Positions 7,002-13,154 of a stretch of DNA of 13,154 nucleotides are shown piece after piece. The notes below the pieces were generated by a model. The model had not been told where the DNA came from and ran no database searches. It was given only the letters and a program-made list of their open reading frames with translations. Positions within the stretch are counted from its first letter, which is position 1. The number at the start of each line of letters is the position of its first letter. Origin of the DNA: Verrucomicrobiota bacterium (GTDB lineage: Bacteria > Verrucomicrobiota > Verrucomicrobiia > Verrucomicrobiales > Akkermansiaceae); assembly GCA_009885905.1 (NCBI GenBank), contig VFJU01000457.1, forward strand, positions 1-13,154. The letters run 5' to 3'. The translations under genes and the position numbers were made by a program.

Positions 7002-8453
7002 ATGTCCTACCTCGTCACCATCGGCCTCGAAGTCCACTGCCAAGTGAAAGCGAACACCAAAATGTTCTGCGCATGCCGCACTTCTTTCGGCGATACCGCA
7101 AACACTAACACCTGTCCCGTATGCCTCGGACTGCCAGGCGCCCTGCCTGTGCTGAACCGTGAGGCAATTGAGAAAACTCTGCTCACCGGCCTCATGCTCG
7201 GTTGTGGATCACCGGAAATTTCCAAGTGGGACCGGAAAAACTATTTCTACCCGGACATGCCGAAAAACTATCAGACCACCCAGATGGATCTGCCTCTCTG
7301 CATCGGTGGTGGCGTCCCGCTTTACGATCACTGCTACCCGACAGACGTCCGAAAAAATATCGTCAAGCCTAACAAAATTGTCCGGCTCAACCGTATCCAT
7401 CTTGAAGAGGACGTCGCAAAATCAACGCATCTCGGAAATTCGTCGCTCATCGACTTCAATCGCGCCGGCACACCGTTGATGGAGATTGTTACGGAGCCAG
7501 ACCTTGAATCTGGCGAGGAAGCTTTCGCCTATGTGCGCTCTCTGCAAATGATCCTCCAGCAGGGTGGCGTATCGGATGCGGACATGGAAAAAGGTCAACT
7601 CCGTTGCGATGTTAATATCTCGTTAAGACAGAAACCAGATGAACCGCTGGGCCAAAAAGTGGAATTGAAAAACCTCAACTCGATTTCTGCGATCCGCCGG
7701 GCGATTCATTTTGAAATCCAGCGCCAGAGCGAAGAACTCGACCGTGGTATTCCTCAAATTCAGTCAACTCGCCGCTGGGATGACGATCGAGGTGAAACTC
7801 AGTTGATGAGAACCAAAGAGGATGCGCACGATTATCGCTACTTCTCGTGCCCTGATCTTTTACCCATCGAAACCGCGCCATTGTTAGAAAAAGTCCGTCC
7901 GCTTGTACCTGAATTACCGCACGAAATTTCCAAACGCTTTGAGCGCGATCTCGGAGTCACATCATATGATGCCTCGGTGCTTTCATCGGACAAGCACTTG
8001 GCGGGATATTTCGAGGCGGTCACCGACCCAGCGATTCCCGGTAAGAAAGTTGCCAACTTCATCATCAATAACCTGCTAGGAACTCTCAATGAACGCTCGC
8101 TTGGCATCGCTGAATGCCCTGTGACTCCAGAAAAACTCCGTGCCTTGCTCATTCTGGTTGAAAGTGGTGCGCTGGCAGCGAATCAAGCCAAGGAAGTCTT
8201 CGCCGCGCTTTTCGATAGCCCGGAAAATAATCCCGCCTCTATCGCCGATAGCCTTGGATTCAAGCCCGCCGAAGCCGGTGAACTGGAAGGTCTAGTGGAT
8301 CAAGTCATCGCCAACCATCCAACGGAAGTCGATGCGGTCAAGGCTGGTAACGAGAAGCTACTCAATTTTCTAACCGGCCAAGTTATGAAGGTCGCTACCA
8401 CAAAACCGAACCCAAAGCAAGTTACTGAAATGTTACGGGCAAGGTTGCTTTGA
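7002..8453 (+). CDS. gatB: Aspartyl/glutamyl-tRNA(Asn/Gln) amidotransferase subunit B
   Basis: GatB subunit of GatCAB, which converts misacylated Glu-tRNA(Gln) or Asp-tRNA(Asn) to Gln-tRNA or Asn-tRNA using ammonia from GatA and ATP. I use the ATG at 7002 (483 residues) because MSYLVTIGLEVHCQVKAN is the typical start; an ATG at 6981 would add seven atypical residues. Zinc ligands C23, C25, C38 and C41 (CPVCLGLPGALPVLN) are present. Further signatures are DRKNYFYPDMPKNYQTTQ, NRAGTPLMEIVTEPD, KGQLRCDVNISLR, VELKNLNSISAI and HDYRYFSCPDLLPI. A YqeY-like tRNA-binding tail occupies roughly the last 140 residues, ending with NFLTGQVMKVATTKPNP. gatA and gatC are not in this window. The gene converges with avtA across 164 bp. 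There is no Shine-Dalgarno motif; an A-run precedes the start. Confidence 0.97.
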   Translation: MSYLVTIGLEVHCQVKANTKMFCACRTSFGDTANTNTCPVCLGLPGALPVLNREAIEKTLLTGLMLGCGSPEISKWDRKNYFYPDMPKNYQTTQMDLPLCIGGGVPLYDHCYPTDVRKNIVKPNKIVRLNRIHLEEDVAKSTHLGNSSLIDFNRAGTPLMEIVTEPDLESGEEAFAYVRSLQMILQQGGVSDADMEKGQLRCDVNISLRQKPDEPLGQKVELKNLNSISAIRRAIHFEIQRQSEELDRGIPQIQSTRRWDDDRGETQLMRTKEDAHDYRYFSCPDLLPIETAPLLEKVRPLVPELPHEISKRFERDLGVTSYDASVLSSDKHLAGYFEAVTDPAIPGKKVANFIINNLLGTLNERSLGIAECPVTPEKLRALLILVESGALAANQAKEVFAALFDSPENNPASIADSLGFKPAEAGELEGLVDQVIANHPTEVDAVKAGNEKLLNFLTGQVMKVATTKPNPKQVTEMLRARLL

Positions 8454-8561
8454 AGTTAGATTCACTGAAAGGCTGTACTGAGTCCATTTTGTAACTCACG
8501 AGAGATTTGGTGGCAGATGACTCATCAAGTTTATATTGAAGCTCATACGCGACGATTTTAA

Positions 8562-8584
8562 GAACTTTTAACTACAGAAAGTTC
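8562..8584. terminator. Weak hairpin between convergent gatB and avtA
   Basis: GAACTTT (8562-8568) and AAAGTTC (8578-8584) form a 7-bp, mostly AT stem with a 9-nt loop in the 164-bp gap between the convergent stop codons of gatB and avtA. There is no clear T-run on either side. It could serve as a weak bidirectional terminator. Nothing else is recognised in 8454-8617. Confidence 0.25.
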
Positions 8585-8617
8585 GCAGTTCACCCTGCAT
8601 TATCAGCGTGCCTACCC

Positions 8618-9904
8618 TTAAACTTGGTTTGCCCTATCCTGAGACCACGCGCGGCGCACTTCCTCGGCGATGATCGCGAGGCCAGATCGGACGATGGATT
8701 CATCCATTGCGTAGGAAACGCGTATGCATTCGTGTTGGTGTTGCCAAGCAGCATCGCTGTGACCGTAGAAAAAGTGTTGGCCCGGAATCACGAGGACTTC
8801 GCGCTTTTTTAGGCGTTCATAGAGTTCTTGCGAGGTAATCGGCAGGCCAGGGAACCAGAACCATAGAAACAAAGCGCCCTCGCTACGATGCATAAACCAC
8901 TCGACGTCATCGCCAAAGGCATCCATCGCCGCTTGGCGGGCGAGCTTGCATTTATCCTGATAGAACGGCCTAATGACGTCTCGGCTTAGCCTGAGAATTT
9001 CTCCAGACTGGATCAGAGGAAGAGTGATTTGCTGACCGATGTTAGGATTTGATAGACCAGCGATGGCGCTCATCGAGCCAAGCGCGCGGATGATCTCCGG
9101 GGGCCCGATCACGATGCCGGTGCGGGTGCCTGGCAGTCCGAGTTTCGAGAGGCTGAGCGTGAGAATGACATGGGTGTCCCAGTAGGGCGTGGCGTCTGCA
9201 AATTGGATACCAGGAAAAGGTACGCCATATGCGTTATCGATGATGAATGGGATGCCGTTTTGTTTGGCGATGGCGGAAAGTCTGGCGACCTCTTCGTCGG
9301 TGAGGACATTGCCAGTGGGGTTGGTGGGGCGGGACGCGCAGATGGCTGCGATGTCGGGGGTAACTTCAAGTTGATCAAAGTCGACATGGTATTTGAATTC
9401 GTGCGGTGCGGTTTTTTCGATGAGTGGAGGAATTGCACGAAACAAATTTCCGTTAGTGCCTTGGTTGGCATAGCCAATATATTCAGGGACAAGGGGCAGC
9501 AGTATTTTCCGGTTACTGCCGTCGGCCATTTCGCCGGCGAGGAGGTTGAAGAGAAAATAAAATGCCGTTTGCCCACCGCTGGTGACAGCGATATTTTCGG
9601 GCCCCAAGTCCCAGCCAAAGTTCTGGCAAAAGAGCGTCGCGATGGCTTGTAAAAATACTGGATTGCCACGAGGCGGATCGTAAATGGTGAGCGCACGCTC
9701 GAGTCCACCGGGTTCCTCGAGCAATTCTTCAAGCCGCCGTCGCCAGACAGCTGTGATCGCTGGAATGTGTGCGGGTTGTCCGCCACCAAGCATTTTTAGA
9801 GTCGGACTGCCGCTGGCGAGAGCGTGTCCAAGATCGTCCATCAAATCGCCGATGCCGCTGCCCGATCCAAGGTGCTGACCAAATTTTGAAAATTCGTATG
9901 ACAT
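8618..9904 (-). CDS. avtA: Valine-pyruvate aminotransferase
   Basis: PLP-dependent class I/II aminotransferase that exchanges amino groups between L-valine and pyruvate (2-oxoisovalerate/L-alanine). The 428-residue protein closely follows E. coli AvtA (417 residues, recalled from memory) along its whole length. Shared segments are MLGGGQPAHIP (38-48), TIYDPPRG (73-80), VPEYIGYA (139-146), EFKYHVDF (169-176), SRPTNPTGNV (191-200), IIDNAYGVPFPGI (221-233), the PLP-lysine motif SLSKLGLPG (K254, 251-259) and EGALFLWFWF near the C-terminus. The start at 9904 (MSYEFSKFG) fits the family; an in-frame ATG at 9937 would add 11 atypical residues. No other branched-chain amino acid gene is nearby. It is divergent from the peroxiredoxin gene across 55 bp. 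There is no Shine-Dalgarno motif. Confidence 0.95.
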   Translation of the reverse strand: MSYEFSKFGQHLGSGSGIGDLMDDLGHALASGSPTLKMLGGGQPAHIPAITAVWRRRLEELLEEPGGLERALTIYDPPRGNPVFLQAIATLFCQNFGWDLGPENIAVTSGGQTAFYFLFNLLAGEMADGSNRKILLPLVPEYIGYANQGTNGNLFRAIPPLIEKTAPHEFKYHVDFDQLEVTPDIAAICASRPTNPTGNVLTDEEVARLSAIAKQNGIPFIIDNAYGVPFPGIQFADATPYWDTHVILTLSLSKLGLPGTRTGIVIGPPEIIRALGSMSAIAGLSNPNIGQQITLPLIQSGEILRLSRDVIRPFYQDKCKLARQAAMDAFGDDVEWFMHRSEGALFLWFWFPGLPITSQELYERLKKREVLVIPGQHFFYGHSDAAWQHQHECIRVSYAMDESIVRSGLAIIAEEVRRAWSQDRANQV

Positions 9905-9927
9905 ATTCGAGAAGTCGGTTCTATGAT
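9898..9927 (+). promoter_or_regulatory. Candidate sigma70-type promoter for the peroxiredoxin gene
   Basis: ATGACA (9898-9903) and TATGAT (9922-9927) each match the sigma70 -35 and -10 consensus at five of six positions, with an 18-bp spacer. Transcription would begin near 9934, about 26 nt before the peroxiredoxin ATG at 9960. The -35 overlaps the first codons of the divergent avtA. A spacing and match of this quality can occur by chance. Confidence 0.35.
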
Positions 9928-9959
9928 GCGCCAGCACTTCAAACCACTATCAAATCATC

Positions 9960-10451
9960 ATGTCCATCAAAGTCGGCGACAAAGCTCCAGATTTCACCCT
10001 CGTCAGTAAAACTGCAAACGGCCCAGAGTTGGTCACCTTAAGCGAATGGGTTGGTAAATCCAACATTGTTTTACTCTTTGTTCCGATGGCCTTCACGGGC
10101 GGCTGCACCAAAGAGTTTTGCTCGGTCTCTGCGGAGATTGCTGAGTACGATGCCCTCGACGCCAAAGTCCTTGGAATTTCTGGTGACAATCCATTTGCGC
10201 AGGAAGCGTGGGCACAGAAAGAGGGAATCACCCTCACGCTGCTGAGTGACTACGAGCACAAGGTTACCGAAGCGTATGGGGTCGCCTATGAGCAATTTTT
10301 ACCGGCCATTAATCTCACCATGGGTGGCGTGCCGAAGCGCTCCGCCTTCGTGCTGGATAAGGCCGGCATCGTGCGATACGCCGAGGTCTTAGAAGTACCA
10401 AGCGAGATGCCTAATTTTGAGGCAATTAAGACCACGTTAGGGGCGCTTTAA
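9960..10451 (+). CDS. Thiol peroxidase of the peroxiredoxin (AhpC/TSA, Bcp/AhpE-like) family
   Basis: A 163-residue cytoplasmic peroxiredoxin that would reduce hydrogen peroxide or organic hydroperoxides with thiols. The thioredoxin-like fold is recognisable from GDKAPDFTL (6-14), the active-site segment FVPMAFTGGCTKEFC (40-54) and a later GGVPKRSAFVLDKAGIVRY segment. C49 is the peroxidatic cysteine, with the preceding T46 placed as in the family. C54, five residues later, sits where atypical two-Cys Bcp enzymes keep their resolving cysteine. The FTG(G)CT wording is closer to AhpE-like enzymes, so the exact subgroup is open. The start is clear (MSIKVGDKAPDF). It is divergent from avtA and followed after 22 bp by a CPBP protease gene, probably in the same transcript. 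There is no signal peptide. Confidence 0.93.
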   Translation: MSIKVGDKAPDFTLVSKTANGPELVTLSEWVGKSNIVLLFVPMAFTGGCTKEFCSVSAEIAEYDALDAKVLGISGDNPFAQEAWAQKEGITLTLLSDYEHKVTEAYGVAYEQFLPAINLTMGGVPKRSAFVLDKAGIVRYAEVLEVPSEMPNFEAIKTTLGAL

Positions 10452-10473
10452 AATGGCCTGATTTTGCTACCGC

Positions 10474-11496
10474 TTGGCAAACTATGGATCAAATCTAACA
10501 AATTATTCATTGAAGCGTTTTTTTCAGTCAGAAGCTGGGGCTGCAGGCGTCTTCATTCTTATGGCATTGTTGCTTGCCTCGGCCGCGGCACCATGGGCTT
10601 TCCAATTCGGAAAGTCATACGCGCACTATGTAGCGGCTCACGATCTTTCAGCGTTCCAGGAATGGTTAGGGAAAGCTTGTGGGCGTTCGAAGCTTGAGCG
10701 TTATTTCAGTCGCTCACTGTTGGTTTCGGTTTTAATATTATTACCATTCTTATTTGCTAGAATCCGTGTGATCCGGCGGAGCAACGAACCATTATTAGAA
10801 ATAAAGCGTTCGTTGACGTGGACTGCGGTGGCGAGTCAAGTCGCGTTAGGATGTGTGATTGCTGGTGGAATATTGCTAGGACTCGGAATGATTCTCGAGG
10901 TTCTTGGGGCATATGCCATCCAGTCAAAACACGCGAATTTTATCAATTTGCTAAGTCGAATTCTGATGCCTGCGGTCGTAGTGTCCTTGTTAGAAGAATG
11001 GATTTTTCGCGGGCTCTTGCTTGGGTTTTGGTTGAGGTATACTAGGCCCGTTACCGCTTGCATCGCCACGTCGTTCGTATTCGCATTTGTGCATTTTTTA
11101 GCGCCACCGGCGGGGCAATTCATTGCGAATCCAGCTGCACCCACTGCGGGGTTTAAATTGTTAGGAAAAATCTTGCTCCATTTCACCGACCCTACATTTT
11201 TTGTAACCGACTTCGCCACGTTGTTCGTTATCGGAATGATATTGGCCTGGGCGCGACTGCGGACGGGTGCGCTTTGGTTTTCTATCGGACTCCACGCGGG
11301 TTGGATCGCCGCATTCAAAGGCTTCAGCATGCTTCACAGTGTCGTTCCGAATCATCCGCTGCGGCCATGGGGGGTGGGGGAGTCTTTGCGCTCGGGGCTT
11401 CTGCCGATGTTAGCGCTGGTGGTGACGGCTGTGGTTTGTCATATTGCGATGAATTTCATCAAGCCGGTTTCGGCCGTTAGCCGCGCATCACCGTGA
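10474..11496 (+). CDS. CPBP family intramembrane metalloprotease (copy 1)
   Basis: A multi-spanning membrane protein of the CPBP/Abi (CAAX protease and bacteriocin-processing) family. The TTG-initiated form has 340 residues; the in-frame stop at 9459+1000 (10459-10461) excludes earlier starts, and an ATG at 10561 would remove 29 residues. Family motifs are present: EEWIFR (174-179) with the catalytic Glu pair, FAFVHF (203-208) with H207, and IGLHAGWI (271-278) with H274. Hydrophobic segments lie at about 22-42, 80-97, 118-145, 160-186, 193-210, 245-262 and 308-328. The loop between motifs 2 and 3 (about 210-245) is long and shared with the second copy at 12219-13154, which aligns along nearly the whole protein. 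The 3' end overlaps the convergent comF gene by 20 bp. Substrate unknown; relatives cleave prenylated or leader peptides, or provide bacteriocin immunity. Confidence 0.87.
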   Translation: MANYGSNLTNYSLKRFFQSEAGAAGVFILMALLLASAAAPWAFQFGKSYAHYVAAHDLSAFQEWLGKACGRSKLERYFSRSLLVSVLILLPFLFARIRVIRRSNEPLLEIKRSLTWTAVASQVALGCVIAGGILLGLGMILEVLGAYAIQSKHANFINLLSRILMPAVVVSLLEEWIFRGLLLGFWLRYTRPVTACIATSFVFAFVHFLAPPAGQFIANPAAPTAGFKLLGKILLHFTDPTFFVTDFATLFVIGMILAWARLRTGALWFSIGLHAGWIAAFKGFSMLHSVVPNHPLRPWGVGESLRSGLLPMLALVVTAVVCHIAMNFIKPVSAVSRASP

Positions 11497-12244
11497 CCAC
11501 AAAGACTTTTTGAAATCCTGCGCGGAGGAGGACTTTCGAGCACTCGTCGACGGTTGATCCGGTGGTAAGCACATCGTCCACCAAGATTGCGCCGGTTGAT
11601 GATTTTCCGATATGGCGACGTCCGGCATTATTGATTGCGAAGGCACCACGCAGGTTTTCTAACCGTTGCCTACGGGTGAGTGCAGTTTGATGCTCGGTCG
11701 AGCGAATGCGCTGCAGACCGTTGAGCACTGGCAGACCCGTTTGGTGTGCGAGCACTTTTGCGATTTCTTCTGCTTGGTTGAAATGACGGTGTTGGAGGCG
11801 TCTTGTGTGTAGTGGGACCGGCACCAATGGCCAGCGGCCAACAAGTGCTGGTGCCAAGCGTGGGTCATTGAAAGACTCCGCTGCGAGGCGGCCGAGATCT
11901 TTAGCGAGATGTATTTCACGCTGATATTTCAAGCGATGAATCATCTCCAATGTGCGTTCGTCTCGCGTCATCGCTGGTCGGGCGAACTCGAATGAAAAAT
12001 TGAGTTTGCTACAATTTGGACAAGAAAACGTGTCGTCAATTTGGCCGGGGAATGACTCGCCACAAGATTCACAAAATGGCGGTTGTAGCCTTGGCAAGTC
12101 TGTATTGCATGACTCGCAAAGTGCGCGACCGTCTGATAGAACAGCGTGGCACACGTTACAAACTGGCGGGTAGAGCAAGTCCAGCGCTCGCGATGCCCAC
12201 TTGCGCCAGCCATGTTTCTCAGTCGTCTCTGTCAATCGAAACAT
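11477..12244 (-). CDS. comF: ComF family phosphoribosyltransferase-like protein
   Basis: A 255-residue protein of the ComF/GntX family, related to DNA uptake factor ComF and, by fold, to type I phosphoribosyltransferases. The N-terminal zinc-ribbon region has four CxxC pairs: C29/C32, C43/C46, C58/C61 and C75/C78. The PRTase part has LVPVPLHTRRLQHRHFNQA (140-158), EHQTALTRRQRLENLRGAF (184-202) and the PRPP-binding loop ILVDDVLTTGST (220-231). The ATG at 12244 gives a family-like start 20 residues before LDLLYPPVC. It overlaps the end of the upstream CPBP gene by 26 bp on the same strand, suggesting coupled translation, and overlaps the convergent CPBP copy 1 by 20 bp. No other competence gene is present here, so a role in DNA uptake is not shown. 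There is no Shine-Dalgarno motif. Confidence 0.92.
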   Translation of the reverse strand: MFRLTETTEKHGWRKWASRALDLLYPPVCNVCHAVLSDGRALCESCNTDLPRLQPPFCESCGESFPGQIDDTFSCPNCSKLNFSFEFARPAMTRDERTLEMIHRLKYQREIHLAKDLGRLAAESFNDPRLAPALVGRWPLVPVPLHTRRLQHRHFNQAEEIAKVLAHQTGLPVLNGLQRIRSTEHQTALTRRQRLENLRGAFAINNAGRRHIGKSSTGAILVDDVLTTGSTVDECSKVLLRAGFQKVFVVTVMRG

Positions 12245-13154
12245 GAGAATATTTTGTTAGATAGTTAGTGAGTAAGCCGACAAGAATGATACCAAACAAA
12301 ATCACCATTCCTTGTCGTATCGATATCCCAGAAATTTCCCAAGGATTTACACCCTGCCGCCCTGCAACGATTGTCACGCTACCGAGTAAGTTACTACTGA
12401 AAATCCAACCTGCATGGAGGCCAATAGGTAGCCAGAGTGAGGCCGTCCGCCAGCGGGCATGCGCGAAGATGAAACCGCTAGCGAGTAGTGGGACGAACGT
12501 TCCAAAGACACTGCGACCGTCCGCAAACCGCTCGGCAATTTTCCAAAGCATCTCAAATCCTACGCCTGCATCATCTGGATCGACCACCGACAAGCCGGGT
12601 GGCACTTGGAGAAAATGAACGGTTGCATAAAGTAGCGACGAAAGCCCGAGCGCCGCCGACGGCCGCATCGCTCTCAGAAATATTCCCATCGCGATTCCAC
12701 GAAACAAGATTTCTTGGAAAGTTGCCGATGCAAACGCTAGGATAAATCCACGCCAAACGAGCGTCACGATTCTCTCATTTGGATTTTTCCAAGCGAAGAT
12801 TCCAGCAAAAAATAGTGCGACGTTGATTAGTAAAAAACAGACACTCATCATCAAGAACCCGGTGAGCCACTGCCGCAGCCAATGTGGATTCGGTAACAAC
12901 CGCTGACCTTCCACTGCACGTTCCTGCAAGTGGAGAGCGCTATTTGTATGGCTTTCTATCGCACGTCCACCACGCAATGCTGCCGTGAGTGGCATGAGAA
13001 GTAGGCCTGCAACAAGGAGTATGCTCCACTCGAAAAATACCGAGAAATTTGCATTACGGCAAAACCCAGCAATCAATTCTAACATTCGGTTAGTTTGTTT
13101 GCTGGATGATACTTCTGCAAGCGCCTTGCCAGCATTGTAGAGGAGTGGCGCAAA
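12219..13154 (-). CDS. CPBP family intramembrane protease homologue (copy 2), partial, N-terminus beyond right edge
   Basis: A membrane protein of the CPBP family. The first in-frame ATG in the window is at 13085 (288 residues), but the frame stays open for 23 more codons to the edge. Those codons (FAPLLYNAGKALAEV...) align without gaps to copy 1 (AAPWAFQFGKSYAHY...), continuing through FFEWSILLVAGLLLMP versus YFSRSLLVSVLILLP. The true start is therefore outside the window. Numbered from 13085: motif 1 is FQEILFRG (123-130), with Gln124 where the family has its first Glu; motif 2 is YATVHFLQVPPGL (H157); motif 3 is IGLHAGWIF (H224). The loop between motifs 2 and 3 matches copy 1. The E-to-Q change could reduce or abolish proteolysis. 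The gene overlaps comF by 26 bp and lies upstream of it on the same strand. Confidence 0.88.
   Translation of the reverse strand, partial: FAPLLYNAGKALAEVSSSKQTNRMLELIAGFCRNANFSVFFEWSILLVAGLLLMPLTAALRGGRAIESHTNSALHLQERAVEGQRLLPNPHWLRQWLTGFLMMSVCFLLINVALFFAGIFAWKNPNERIVTLVWRGFILAFASATFQEILFRGIAMGIFLRAMRPSAALGLSSLLYATVHFLQVPPGLSVVDPDDAGVGFEMLWKIAERFADGRSVFGTFVPLLASGFIFAHARWRTASLWLPIGLHAGWIFSSNLLGSVTIVAGRQGVNPWEISGISIRQGMVILFGIILVGLLTNYLTKYSHVSIDRDD

Noticed and set aside
9109..9789. Long frames (226 codons minus, 160 codons plus at 9170-9652) inside avtA
   Set aside because: Both are in other frames of a gene whose whole length matches AvtA. Their translations have biased, low-information composition with no family match.
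10836..11330. 164-codon minus frame inside CPBP copy 1
   Set aside because: It is antisense to a gene with all CPBP motifs, and has no recognisable protein features of its own.
1..13154. Search by eye for tRNA, rRNA, CRISPR repeats, transposase, toxin-antitoxin or phage defence genes
   Set aside because: No cloverleaf, regularly spaced repeats, terminal inverted repeats or characteristic proteins were found. The CPBP ('Abi') family name alone is not evidence of phage abortive infection.

Overview
This 13.2 kb window looks like ordinary bacterial chromosome, densely packed with housekeeping and biosynthetic genes on both strands. No tRNA, rRNA, insertion sequence, phage gene, CRISPR array or recognisable defence cassette is visible. 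The host cannot be named from sequence alone. Moderate GC, almost no Shine-Dalgarno motifs, and the overall look of several proteins (Fe-S RNA methyltransferase, CvpA-like protein, CPBP pair, AvtA) would fit a member of the Verrucomicrobiota/PVC group. That is an impression from memory, not a measurement.

Left part (1-2705). The window opens inside a minus-strand gene for a photolyase/cryptochrome-type FAD-binding protein that starts at 818 and runs off the left edge. It has no N-terminal antenna domain. After a 150-bp gap with hairpins comes a minus-strand RumA/RlmD-type 23S rRNA uracil-C5 methyltransferase, divergent from a small DUF1622-type membrane protein.

Central part (2778-8453). Histidinol dehydrogenase (hisD, +) converges on a divergent dihydropteroate synthase-like gene (folP-like, -). 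Next, chorismate synthase (aroC), a CvpA-like membrane protein with a GTG start, and Asp/Glu-tRNA amidotransferase subunit B (gatB) run in one direction with short gaps and may form one transcript. The genes concern histidine, folate and aromatic biosynthesis and tRNA charging, but no complete pathway is clustered.

Right part (8618-13154). The valine-pyruvate aminotransferase gene (avtA, -) is divergent from a Bcp/AhpE-like peroxiredoxin gene, with a plausible sigma70-type promoter between them. The peroxiredoxin is followed after 22 bp by a CPBP-type intramembrane protease. That gene overlaps, tail to tail, a comF-family phosphoribosyltransferase gene. comF in turn overlaps the end of a second CPBP gene lying upstream of it on the same strand. 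The two CPBP proteins are full-length paralogues. The second continues past the right edge and has Gln in place of the first catalytic Glu. The points most worth a second look are the antenna-less photolyase-like protein, the comF/CPBP gene knot, and the altered active-site positions of the DHPS-like protein.
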